64,000 nt of DNA, from contig CM061244.1 of NCBI GenBank assembly GCA_030848705.1, positions 49,889,190-49,953,189 on the forward strand, read 5' to 3'. Below the pieces are notes generated by a model, which saw nothing but the letters and a program-made list of their open reading frames with translations, made no database searches and was not told the origin of the DNA. Shown here in pieces: positions 47,032-57,060 of the stretch; the stretch's first letter is position 1; the number at the start of each line of letters is the position of its first letter. The position numbers and the translations under genes are program-made. Origin of the DNA: Heracleum sosnowskyi. Lineage: Eukaryota > Streptophyta > Magnoliopsida > Apiales > Apiaceae.

Positions 47032-48332
47032 TGTTAGGTCCTGATAAGTTTGTAGAAGGGGGGTTGAATACAAACGATACCGTTTAATCGAATTTGTCCT
47101 TTTAAGATATAACAATTTAGACCAAATTATTGCGGAATAAAACTGAAACAATATTCAAGTTAAATAAAACTCTATTAAACTTGAAGGGTGTTACAATTCT
47201 GATCACTGATTACAATAAACTTGATAAAACAAACCTAGAATAAATTCGACATGAATTTATCTATTTTTGTAATAAAAAGGATCGAATACTAAAAAGTAGT
47301 TCGATATAAAATCTAGGGATTATGATTCGCTAGAAAGACAAAGCAGTACAAGAGAATCACTTGTTATGAATTAAATGTTAAGAACCAAACAAGAATTAAT
47401 TCTCTGGCCGGAAATGATTTGCTTTGTAGTTCAAGAAGTAAAGAAGACAGAGAAATGTAATGTTGAAGTTGCTGTCTTTTTTTTTTCTGTGTATTGAATG
47501 TAATGTTTATCTTCAAGTCCACTGCCTTGTATTTATCATTCCTTTTCTTTTAGCAAACCCACGTGCAAGCCACCACTTGACAGAATGTATTTTGTACTAG
47601 GAAGACTTGCAGGAAAACTATGTTTTTGGCCTTGGAAGACTTTCGGGAAGACAACCATTGTACATGGAAGACAACCGGGAAGACTAGGGTTTGGCCTAGG
47701 AAGACAATCGGGAAGACTCATTTTTCTAAGTCTTCCTAGTTCAAACCTAAGTCTTCCTAGTTCATTTTCATTCTAATTTAATTAATTAATTAAATAAATT
47801 ATGTATTAAATTAATTCTTTACAGAATTAAATTAATAAATAATATACTTAATAATATTAATTATTTTTAAGAGAATAAATAGAATTAGTTGACTTCTAAA
47901 ACAATTCCAGAATCACTTAAAACTTAGATAAATAACAAACACAATAGTACGTTGACACTCGATGCACTGTCTGGTTCATGAGTGACTAACGACAATGTCT
48001 GTTCTTTATCTGTTTGACTTTAAGCAGTGATTCACTTCCTTCTCATTCAAGAACTCCGTAATCATTATCTTTTTCGGTCACCACTTGAAATCTCCGTCAC
48101 TTTAATAAATCCACTGAGCTTGAATACTTCATTGAGGCTTGATCAATAAATTGAGCTTCTTTCAATGTAGACTCACTTCAAGTCTGTAGATGACTTTAAT
48201 CTTCATTCTTTGATAGATATAATCTTTTGAGATTCCTGTGACAATTTGAATTATTACTTACTTATTACAGACTTGTTTAATGTTGAGTTAATTCCTCGAT
48301 GTAAAAAAATAGGCTTAAACATATGCCTTTCA
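47032..48332 (-). repeat. Sire-6 3' LTR (1,301 bp)
   Basis: The plus-strand ends are TGTTAGGTCCTGATA and GCCTTTCA; on the minus strand it follows a polypurine tract. Between about 47597 and 47765 it carries GGAAGAC seven or more times and the inverse GTCTTCC at least twice. Its flanks match the solo LTR at 35475-36844 but the motif block does not. The GAGGCTTGATCA and TGAGCTTCTTTC blocks are at about 48133-48162. Confidence 0.9.
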
Positions 48333-48346
48333 ATCTCCCCCTATTT
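48333..48346 (-). other. Sire-6 polypurine tract
   Basis: The minus strand reads AAATAGGGGGAGAT just before the LTR start TGAAAGGCATATG. Confidence 0.88.
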
Positions 48347-48590
48347 GTTTGTTAGAGAATAACAAGCAAATACCTAGAGGATAACTCAACTAACTAAACA
48401 AGTAGAAATAAGACATTAAAAGCTAAGTAAATAATAACACAAAGTTCTGGATTTCATTTAACATTATCCAGATTCAAACATTACAGGTAAGTACAAGATA
48501 GATGTTCCTCTAGACTGAACATATGAATACATTTATCCTATCTTGAATCACCTAAGCTCTAAACATTTAATATTTACAAACAGAGCTTCT

Positions 48591-49899
48591 TCAAATTTCA
48601 GACTCAATCATCTCTCCTTCTTCAAGTGCTTCAAGCAAATCCTTGTCCAGAACACGATCAGATTCAGAAGTAATGCCACTAGGTCTGACAGGTTGAGTTG
48701 TGACTTTCTTCAGCCTATTCTTCATTTGATGATATCTTTTGATATTTGCTATGCAATAGTCTTGAATCAAATCAGCAACTTCTGTCTTCTCTTGTGTAGC
48801 AAATCCTGAAGTCCTCAACATGTTCTCCAAGTAGACAAGATGCTTGGCAGAAAAATCTTTCAGAGAGATTGGATCCACACCACAAGTCTGAAGTGCCCTT
48901 CCTTTAAAAAAATTTACTTCATAAGGCACTTCTACCACTTGTGGACTAGCTTTCATTACAAAGTCTCTTAGCTGATCATGCAGCAGCTCAGCTAATGGAG
49001 AAGTTCTTTTTACTTTGCACATGAAGACCCATAGTTCAGAGAGAGTTCTGCTTTCCAGAAGATTGAGAGACACTAAGAAAGTTCCCTCATTATGAGTGTA
49101 AACATAGATCTTTAACTCCTCTCTAACTCTGTCATATCCAGTTGAGATCCTTGAAACCTCTGCATGAAGAGCTTTCATATATACTGTGTTGTCTGGATTG
49201 ACCTTCTTGTATCTTTCCAACATCCCAAGAAACTTTGCATCATTGTTAGTTCCTTCTTGATGTGCAAACATCTCTCTAGCCTTGTCCCATTCTTCTCCTT
49301 GCTTCAGCCTCACATACAATTTTCTCTCATTGACCTTCAGATTGTGAAGCCTTTGCTTTTCTTGTTGTTCAGCTTTTTGAATGACAAGATGCTTAGAAAT
49401 GATGTCAGATACCTTTACATTCTCCTCCTCTCTTCTTTTCAGATCAGCCTTCTGTCTCACTAACTCAGCTTCAAAGACAGGATCAACATTTGACTCTTCT
49501 TCCCAATCAATATAATCAGCTTCTTCTTCCACCTCCACATTACCAAAGATATCTTCAGGGGCTTCTTCAGATTCTACATAGTCAAAATCTCCCTGTTCAC
49601 CTTGATAATAGTCAGCATCAGAAAAAGTTAACTTCTGCTTCCCTTTGTCCTTGTTTGAGCCTCCGGCTTGATTTCCTCCTTGTTTCTCCACATTCTCCCC
49701 CTTAGTTGATGAATCCTCTACAGATTTTACTTTAGTAGCTTCAGGATTCACCTCACTTCTTCCCCTTATAGCTCCTTGATCATCTCTATTTCCTCCATCC
49801 CCTCCATCATCCTCACCCTCATCATCATCATCATCTCCCTCAAAGAATGTTCTTTGCTCTTCAGTAGGTTGATGTGATTTCTTTATCATATTATACAAG
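48591..49899 (-). CDS. Sire-6 post-Pol extra ORF, C-terminal part
   Basis: An open frame of about 435 codons that starts at the Sire-7 insertion point (49899), so its N-terminus is elsewhere. No start codon can be assigned. It begins with a strongly acidic run (FFEGDDDDDEGEDD), then Lys- and Glu-rich helical sequence likely to form coiled coil (EAELVRQKADLKRREEENVK), then a globular C-terminal part (KIYVYTHNEGTFLVSLNLLESRTLSELWVFM). No domain is recognised. Its place between Pol and the 3' LTR matches the extra, sometimes called env-like, ORFs of Sireviruses; no transmembrane segment is seen. Confidence 0.7.
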
Positions 49900-50942
49900 T
49901 GTTAATCCCAAATGACCTAACAGAATTGTAGAAGGGGGGGTTGAATACAATTCTTGATATTTCTTAAACTTAAAACAACTTACAAATAAAAACTGAACTT
50001 AAAGTAAAAATCACAAGCACATAAATAATTTCAGTTGGATTGTTTGATGATCCAACTGAAGTGATTTTTATTGCGGAAATAATCTGTGATACAAAATGTA
50101 CACAGCTGCTCAGTTACAAGATTGTAGAGAAGTATGCTCTCAAAGATAGCTAATACAAACTATTTGTTTTTCTTCTCTTACACTTAAAGTAACTGCTACA
50201 CTTGGTTATATATACCCAAGTTTACAATTCTACGTTTGGCTAAACTAAAGAACAATAGTAGTAACCATCAGTAGCTTGCTTTTCATTCCTTTTGTCCAAT
50301 GGTCCTTGGAGATCTTTGCTTTTGTCTTCATGCTTATTTTAATCATTCCCAAGAGCCTTATTGGAAATTGGAATGTTTCCTTATTTCCAGTAACCATTTT
50401 GATGGCTTCCAATGCAAAGTACACTTCCATATCTCCTTTAGATCTGTTCAGTAAACTGTCACTATCACTTTGTCAACTGTTCAAAAAGCAATAGTGATTC
50501 GTTGATAGCAGGGAGATGTGTTTCGTTGATAGCTTTATTCTTCATTCCGTTGATGGTGTTTCCTTCGTTTCGTTGATGGTGTTTCCTTCGTTTCGTTGAT
50601 GGGTAAACTCCATACCGTTGACAGAGTGATCTTCATACCGTTGACATGTCTTCACTTAGACAAAATTACAAGGCATAATATATTTACAATTAACCAACCT
50701 ATTTTGCCTATCTAGTACTTAGTCAACATGACTTAGAAAACCTATCTAATACATACAACAAAATGCATATCAAACTGTGAAGTATTGTACAGTGCAATTG
50801 CTACATTACTCATTTCGTTGATGAGCTTCCTGTCAACGGAATGCTGCAAAGCATGCCATTTCGTTGACAGTTACAAAATGACTTAATACAAAATCTACTA
50901 AGTGTTTTTATAATTATCATCAAGAACAACATATTCCTAACA
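49900..50942 (-). repeat. Sire-7 3' LTR (1,043 bp)
   Basis: The plus-strand ends are TGTTAATCCCAAATG and TCCTAACA. It is the same family as the Sire-1 LTR (4254-5273). Motif CGTTGA occurs about ten times between 50498 and 50870; compared with Sire-1 there is one extra tandem unit of about 26 bp at 50552-50600 (GATGGTGTTTCCTTCGTTTC). The expected target duplication is ACAAG at 49895-49899. Confidence 0.92.
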
Positions 50943-50956
50943 ATCTCCCCCAATTT
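50943..50956 (-). other. Sire-7 polypurine tract
   Basis: The minus strand reads AAATTGGGGGAGAT immediately before the LTR. Confidence 0.9.
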
Positions 50957-51136
50957 ATGACTGATAGAATAACAGCCATAAATCAAGAGCCTTGATGATA
51001 ACAAAAACACTCAGACATATTTACACATGATAAAAGTAGAAATTGCATTGAGCTTCATTGAATTTAATTGAAATGCAAAGTAGAAAGTCTTACAAAACAA
51101 GTGCACAGAGTTGCTCCTCTAGACTGAGCAGATTTT

Positions 51137-53215
51137 TCATCTTTGCCTCTGTGGTCTTGTTTTCTTCCTTTTTCTTGCATTGTTCTCCTCAATTTGAGCT
51201 TGAAGTCTTCTATAGAAAATCTTCTCTTCTTCATCTTGATTCCCCAACTTGGATTGCATTAACCTTAGAGTTTCATTGGATGCCTTCTCCAGTTGGTCTT
51301 CTATTCTGAAGAATCTTCTACAGTTGTCCTTATCTCTGAATTCCATCATCCAAAAAGGTTGGAGATGAATTATCTTTCCTGTTTGAGGGACCTTCAATAC
51401 TCTGGGAAGTGCACCAGGCTTGTTCCAGCTAGCTTTGATTTGGAAAATCTTGGAGACAACCTCAGACTTGGCTGTTTTGGTAAAACCAAAATCTTTCTTC
51501 AAACATTTAAACACAGATAGCAGTGTCTGATAGTCTTCTCCCAGAATTCTGTGTAGAGGCCAAACCTGTTCTCTCCCACCCTTGTAGACAAATACCAATC
51601 TCTCTGGTAGTTTGTAAGAAGATGCTATTCCTCTCACTTCAACCAGGTCATCAAGATTGATATGAATGTCAGACTCCTCCCTGATATCAGCAATGTAGAT
51701 GAAGTCTTCTGGGTTGGTAGGGGGTTTCTCAGCTTGTGGTCTCCTTACCAGAATTGGCTTAGCCTTGGTAGCCCTTTGCTTAGATTTCTTCTTTGGATCC
51801 ATTTCAAAGAGGAATTTTGGAAAGTTGGCCTCATCAAACTCAATTGGCTCTCCCTTTGGCTCAATTGGCTGATCATGGAAATTTACAGGATGATTAGGAT
51901 CACAGGCTAACTTTACCTCTGAAACTGGATCAGGAATTGTTGGAGGTGCAATTGGTACAGAAGAGTCTGATGCAATGCTCTGAGAGTCATCATTCTCAAA
52001 GGCTATGTTTCTCCTAGCTCTTGCCTTTGGTTGCCTTGTGCTCTTCTTTGCACTCCTTTCCTCTCTTGCTTTTTCTTCTAGCTGTATTTCTTCTTCATCA
52101 AGAGACTGAGCAACAGCAAGGGCTTGCATTGCTGCTCTTTCTGACTCTTCAGCTTTAGCTTCAGCAAAGTTTGGGTGACCAGCCCAAACACAGATTTCTT
52201 TTCCATTCCTGTAGACAATTGCCCTTTGCTTCCTTATCTCATAATCATTGCTTTCCTTGCTTTTTGTGATAAGTAGACCAAGAAGCTTGAGCTCATCTGG
52301 ATAAGGTGCAGGATAGAAAGTCCTTGCTATATTTTTGCCCTTTGGTTTAGCAAGGGACTTGGGAGATAAGCTTCTTTGGAGTGTAGCTTGTTCCACATCC
52401 CTAATGCATGAAGTTTGTCCTTTTTCCTTCCTTGGACCTTGAGTGACTCCATGTAGAAGGGGCTCTACCTTATAGAAAGAATTGGTATGTGGCTCCCATT
52501 CCGTTGACACTAGAACCATGGCATTCGTTGATGGTTGATCCGTTGATGGATTTGAGTCCTTTGTAGTTCCAGCAATTTTCTTGACCCTTGCTTCTATGTT
52601 GGACCAATGGTCTTTGATTTGTTCTGCAAGTCTCATCCTCATAGAAGCTTCCTGGATCAGGTCAATACCATCCTTTTTCTTCTTTCCAAACTCCCCCATT
52701 GCTAATGGCTCTTCTGGCAAGGAGATGGCTGGGACCAAAACCTTTGTGATTTGTATCTCTAGCTCCTTAGTTTTCTCCCCCTTTTTGTTATCATCAAGTG
52801 AGATGATAGGGATTCCTTGAGCTGCCAGAAGCTGGGTGAGTAGGCTAGTTTGCTTCTCTTGTTCCTTCTGCATGTGAGAAAGTGTAGCCTCAACTTTGTC
52901 CACTCTAGAGGAGAGAGTTTTCAAAGATGAGGACACTTCAGGTTCCTTGATGAAAAACCTTGACATCTTGGAGACAGTGTGAAGAGGAAGCTTTTCATCT
53001 AGCCTCCTGTCAGTAGCATCCCTAAGGTTGCTAATTGAATCCTTGATTTCTGTAGCCTCAATCCTTGTCTGCAACATTTGTAGCCTTTGAATTTCCAGAG
53101 AATCCATTATGGCCTTGTAGAATTTCTTTTCCCTTGCTTTAGCAGACTCATGAGCTAAATATGCCTCATTGTACTGCCTTGTGATAGCAGCATCCAAGTT
53201 GCATCTACCATGCAT
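51137..53215 (-). CDS. Sire-7 post-Pol extra ORF, second part (about 690 aa)
   Basis: It is in the same frame as the ORF above it and separated only by a TGA at 53228-53230, so the two were probably one protein, or this part starts at the ATG at 53215. The first 200 residues are helical (KLPLHTVSKM, SSLKTLSSRVDKVEATL), followed by basic, low-complexity sequence and a C-terminal part with FIYIADIREESDIHINLDDL and QVWPLHRILGEDYQTLLSV. The end is very basic (ARKRKKTRPQRQR), possibly a nuclear signal. The C-terminal region resembles the last ORF of Sire-8 in position and general make-up. No known enzyme motif and no transmembrane segment were found. Confidence 0.72.
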   Translation of the reverse strand: MHGRCNLDAAITRQYNEAYLAHESAKAREKKFYKAIMDSLEIQRLQMLQTRIEATEIKDSISNLRDATDRRLDEKLPLHTVSKMSRFFIKEPEVSSSLKTLSSRVDKVEATLSHMQKEQEKQTSLLTQLLAAQGIPIISLDDNKKGEKTKELEIQITKVLVPAISLPEEPLAMGEFGKKKKDGIDLIQEASMRMRLAEQIKDHWSNIEARVKKIAGTTKDSNPSTDQPSTNAMVLVSTEWEPHTNSFYKVEPLLHGVTQGPRKEKGQTSCIRDVEQATLQRSLSPKSLAKPKGKNIARTFYPAPYPDELKLLGLLITKSKESNDYEIRKQRAIVYRNGKEICVWAGHPNFAEAKAEESERAAMQALAVAQSLDEEEIQLEEKAREERSAKKSTRQPKARARRNIAFENDDSQSIASDSSVPIAPPTIPDPVSEVKLACDPNHPVNFHDQPIEPKGEPIEFDEANFPKFLFEMDPKKKSKQRATKAKPILVRRPQAEKPPTNPEDFIYIADIREESDIHINLDDLVEVRGIASSYKLPERLVFVYKGGREQVWPLHRILGEDYQTLLSVFKCLKKDFGFTKTAKSEVVSKIFQIKASWNKPGALPRVLKVPQTGKIIHLQPFWMMEFRDKDNCRRFFRIEDQLEKASNETLRLMQSKLGNQDEEEKIFYRRLQAQIEENNARKRKKTRPQRQR

Positions 53216-53227
53216 ATCCTGAGAAAG

Positions 53228-55105
53228 TCAGTTTGGTGTAGGAGGCACCACAGAAGTCCCAGTCTGTGTAGTGGTGGCCACCTGTAGATTGTCACCAAAG
53301 CTGTCTTCATCATCAGAAAACTCAAAGTCTCCACTTGCTGCAGCTCCTGGAGGTAGATTGGTCAAGGCATCCTTTGCTCTTTGCATTGATGCAGTAGTAT
53401 GAATTAAGTTGAGTGACCTTTCTGCCTCCACATTGTCCCGTTGAGCCATAACTTGATAGGCTGACACAGGATGAGTAAAGGTCTCAGGATCCAGGGAAAT
53501 ACTATCCAGAGTTTGTTGATAATGCTCTTGGAAAGTAAGTTCCCTTTCTCCCTCACTGACCTCCATTAACTCACTAGCAATGGCTGCTTCCATCCTTATT
53601 GCTCCTGTAGTCCCTTCTCTCTCTCCACTCTTTTCTTGCATCATGGGCTCCCCATGGCTCACACCTCTCACACCCTCACCTTCACCTACTAAGGTGGTAC
53701 TCTCAATCTCTCCTTTTGCCTGGCTGGAAGAAATAGCCAGCCTCTCACTCTCAGACTCTCCTTTTGCCTGGCTGCAAGCCATCCTCTCAATTTCACTCCC
53801 TCTCAAACCTAAAAGTGTCTCAACTACCACCAGGTCATCTATACTAGTTGTGGAAACAACTTGATTTTCAATAAGGGGTGTAGATTGACCTATCAACGGA
53901 ATGGTAGTTTGAACTGTCAACGGTATGGATACCGTTGATGGAGAAACACTTGTCAACGAAAGAAGCTGTTTCGTTGATGAAGTCAATAAAGCACTTTGAG
54001 AAAGTGAAATTACAGTAGAATCTGTGGTGATTGATTTTAGAGATTGGTCCACAGATCCTCTTGCAACTTCAGAAAAAATTGGTTGATGGCCCAACAAATC
54101 ACTTAACAAGTGATGGCCACCAGCTTCAGAGTGGGGCTTCTCCAAGATTAGAGTTGGAGAATCAGGAATAGATGAATGGATCATGTCCACATCTAGAGAT
54201 AGAGTTGGTGAATTTGATGGAGATAGTTCAAGGTTGATGTTTAGAGAATGGGACTGTAACCCCAGAGTAATAATAGGGGTTACATCAAACTGAATTTGAG
54301 AAACTGGAAGTGTTGCTTCCAGTGTGTGTGCACCCTGTGTACCCTTGGACTTTTGCTTCACTCTCCTTTGGTATTGGGAAAATGTAGACTGTGGGCTTGA
54401 AGTGTCCCTTACCCTTTTGGAGCGTGCTCTTGGAGGAGAGCTTGTTTCAATAATCACATCCTTTTGGGAGGATGCAACTAGACTTGTGTTTAAATCCATT
54501 TTACTCATTGTGCCTTGTTGGGAAGACACAATGGGGCTTGGCTGGATTTCACTCATCTGTCCTTCCTTATCCTTAGGGTTTCTTTTATGTTCACCCCTTC
54601 CCTCACCTCTCTCAGCACCTACAACACTCCCCTTAGGTTGTGTAGTGGATTTTACAACAGGTGCCTTTTGGGAAGTACCTGAGGTTGGCTTGGAGGATTT
54701 CTTTGATTTTGGTTTTGTTGCAGGGGCAGGAGCCTGTTGGGTCACAGCTACAGACTCCACAGCAACAGGACTGGGTGATACAGTTGAAGTAACAACTATA
54801 CTAGAAGGGATAACAGTAGTTACCTCAATTATTGGCAGATACACCACTAGAACATCACCATTGTGGTTCAGCCTCAGTATGTCTGTCAATACTCTCTTTT
54901 CTTGCACAAAACACTCAAACTTGGAAACAGGGTTAGAGATTACTAATGGTGTTGGACTAACATGATTAGCCAACATCATCAGAAACCTAGCATAGTAGAT
55001 ATTCTTTTTCCTATTAGCCTTGTCACCCAACTTAGCACCAATTTCATACATAAGTTGGGTGCTAAAGTTGTAATATCTATCAGTTAGGAGCATGGTAAAA
55101 AGAAT
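53228..55105 (-). CDS. Sire-7 post-Pol extra ORF, first part, N-terminus cut by Sire-8
   Basis: It is open from the Sire-8 junction (55105) to the TGA at 53228. The start LTDRYYNFSTQLMYEIGAKLG, then IYYARFLMMLANHV, is similar to the Sire-8 ORF segment LTAAIGKKV, then YPRFLMLCINSF, so the cut lies inside a conserved N-terminal globular domain. The rest is Ser-, Thr- and Pro-rich, low complexity, with several CGTTGA motifs in the coding sequence at 53885-53980. Function is unknown. Position after Pol fits the Sirevirus extra gene. Confidence 0.72.
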   Translation of the reverse strand: MLFTMLLTDRYYNFSTQLMYEIGAKLGDKANRKKNIYYARFLMMLANHVSPTPLVISNPVSKFECFVQEKRVLTDILRLNHNGDVLVVYLPIIEVTTVIPSSIVVTSTVSPSPVAVESVAVTQQAPAPATKPKSKKSSKPTSGTSQKAPVVKSTTQPKGSVVGAERGEGRGEHKRNPKDKEGQMSEIQPSPIVSSQQGTMSKMDLNTSLVASSQKDVIIETSSPPRARSKRVRDTSSPQSTFSQYQRRVKQKSKGTQGAHTLEATLPVSQIQFDVTPIITLGLQSHSLNINLELSPSNSPTLSLDVDMIHSSIPDSPTLILEKPHSEAGGHHLLSDLLGHQPIFSEVARGSVDQSLKSITTDSTVISLSQSALLTSSTKQLLSLTSVSPSTVSIPLTVQTTIPLIGQSTPLIENQVVSTTSIDDLVVVETLLGLRGSEIERMACSQAKGESESERLAISSSQAKGEIESTTLVGEGEGVRGVSHGEPMMQEKSGEREGTTGAIRMEAAIASELMEVSEGERELTFQEHYQQTLDSISLDPETFTHPVSAYQVMAQRDNVEAERSLNLIHTTASMQRAKDALTNLPPGAAASGDFEFSDDEDSFGDNLQVATTTQTGTSVVPPTPN

Positions 55106-56163
55106 TGTTAGTCCTTGTGTATTGCAGAAGGGGGGGGGGGGATGAATGTAATACTGATAAAATTCAATCTAAATTTCAACAACTAAAATCAAGATTAAAC
55201 GTTATCAGCAATATATGCAATCACGAACAGTATTCAGTAAGAACAAGATTCACAAAATAAATGTTTTATTTATTTTGCAAAGTGTTGCTACAACCTCAAG
55301 AAAGAATTCTCGAGCTTCGGGTTTTCTTCAAAGACACTTGCTTGTCTTCGTTACAATTCTAGAATGAATTGATAGTAGGTATAAGACTAACCCTATCACT
55401 ATCAGTCACGGGTTTGTGAAGCTGTTGTCACTGTCAAGTGGCAGCTTCTTACAGATTGTCTTACCCATGTGACTTTCCTAAATTGCTAACATGTCAGATA
55501 TACATTACAAAGAAAGCAACCTAGATTCATTCCATTTCCAGCTAAACCAATTCAGCAGATAAAGACTTGACCTTGCTCTTGAATTGATTCGCTTTTGTTT
55601 TGCAGTGCTTGAAGCTTCTGTCGTAGTCTTGCAGACTTGGTGCAGCTTAGGGATACTGCATCACGCCTATTTCTTGAACATTTAAACTGTCACGGGATTT
55701 GACTGAGAAAGATACCTAGCATAAGGATCTTTATTGAGACAGTTACTTTTGCCGCAAAGCTTGCTGTCACAGGAATGATCTTTTGGTGACAGTATGAGTT
55801 CCCCGCATAGAGTGCTGTCGAGGATCCCAAACTTGCTGTCGAGGGCAATAGTTGCTGTCGCGTAGTCTTCCGCCAATGTTGCTGTCAGAGTGAATATGCT
55901 GTCGTGACTTGCAACATTCTGTCTTCTTGTAATCTTACTGTCACAGCTTTAGGACAGTAACCTTTATTCATGTTGTCATCCAAAAAGCATTCTTTGAGGC
56001 TTGAACACATAAGTGAACTTCTTTCAAACAATACAACTAGAATAACATTACATACTGATTACAAGAACATACTTTGGCTATGACAGTATGTTCTACTTAA
56101 TTTGAAAAATTAAGTACAATCAAAGTTAAGTTATTTCAATGCTATCACCCATAAATCCCAACA
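55106..56163 (-). repeat. Sire-8 3' LTR (1,058 bp)
   Basis: The plus-strand ends are TGTTAGTCCTTG and AATCCCAACA. Near the tRNA-proximal end is a 12-base G run at 55130-55141, against 7 in the related Sire-3 LTR. CTGTCR or TGACAG motifs occur about a dozen times at 55687-55960. The GAGGCTTGAACA and TGAACTTCTTTC blocks lie at about 55996-56025. The expected target duplication is AGAAT (55101-55105). Confidence 0.9.
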
Positions 56164-56177
56164 ATCTCCCCCAATTT
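56164..56177 (-). other. Sire-8 polypurine tract
   Basis: The minus strand reads AAATTGGGGGAGAT immediately before the LTR. Confidence 0.9.
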
Positions 56178-56252
56178 GTTTTTATGGAAAATAACAACAA
56201 ATTTACAATATGTGCTGACAACTTAACTAACAAGATCAGAATTTAAGAATTT

Positions 56253-57060
56253 TCACTTAGCTTGAGATCTCCTCTTCTGTCTTGCTGCATCCTCTCTTTT
56301 GAGAGCTTCTGCCAAGCAGCTTCTTAGACTTTCTACAAGAGAAATTTCAGCAGCAGACACTGCATCATCCTCTACTTCATCAATGATCTTCTTTATGGAA
56401 GGGGATATGAGAGAACTAACATCCCTGAGATTCAGCCATTGCTCTATATCATATGGATAGGTTCTGAAATGAAGTTCTTCATTAATGAGCTTGAATCTAC
56501 TTCCAGGATAAGCATTGAGAGACTTCCTTCTTTGCTTGTCCAGTTTTGAGTCTTCTCCTTTTCTCCCTTCCAATAACTTCTCTATCTCATCAGAACAAAT
56601 CTGTTCCAAGGGATGAATTGAACCAGCTACCATATACTGTAAATCCTTCAGAGTGGATGTTTTAAGCTTATGCAAGCTGCAAACATAGATTTCTTCTTTT
56701 AGGAACTTGACTCTTAGGGGATTTTCCAGCATATATGGTTGATAATTTGGAGCTTCACTTTCTGCCTTGTTAGAGGCCTTGTGTTTTTCCAGTAATTCAG
56801 CTTCCTTCTTATCAAGTTCTGACTGAGTTTGAGAATATTCAGAAGATTCAGGTTGTTTGCTTGGCTTGGGTTCCCCTTCCTTAGTTGGTTGGGTTTGCCC
56901 TTCTTCTGTGGGTAAATCATCAAACTCATAGTACCAGTGGTATGGTATAGGAGAGGCTGGGAGATCAGTAAGAATATCAGCATCATCAAAATCTGCAAAG
57001 TTATAGCCAAATTTCTGATAAAATTCAGCATCCCTATCTGCCTGATATTTTAGAACATGT
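56253..57060 (-). pseudogene. Sire-8 extra ORF, last part
   Basis: The plausible coding frame is open from about 57060 to the stop at 56253. It contains EFYQKFGYNFADFDDADIL and PIPYHWYYEFDDLP, then LENPLRVKFLKEEIYVCSL and RTYPYDIEQWLNLRDVSSL, ending in a Lys- and Arg-rich tail. An ATG lies at 56732, but the sequence before it is protein-like too, so this is the end of the longer ORF after a frame change near 57060-57126, where a 23-bp direct repeat (57058-57080 and 57104-57126) marks a local duplication. Confidence 0.65.

Larger units (their letters stand above)
49900..55105 (-). mobile_element. Sire-7: 3' part of a Sirevirus-like element, split by Sire-8
   Basis: It has two long post-Pol ORFs, a polypurine tract and the 3' LTR. 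Its 5' remainder lies beyond Sire-8, outside the window. It is inserted in the Sire-6 extra ORF at 49899. Confidence 0.85.

Noticed and set aside
56714..57031. Minus-strand ORF of 105 codons at 56714-57031
   Set aside because: Another frame of the same bases gives protein-like sequence continuous with the last part of the extra ORF.
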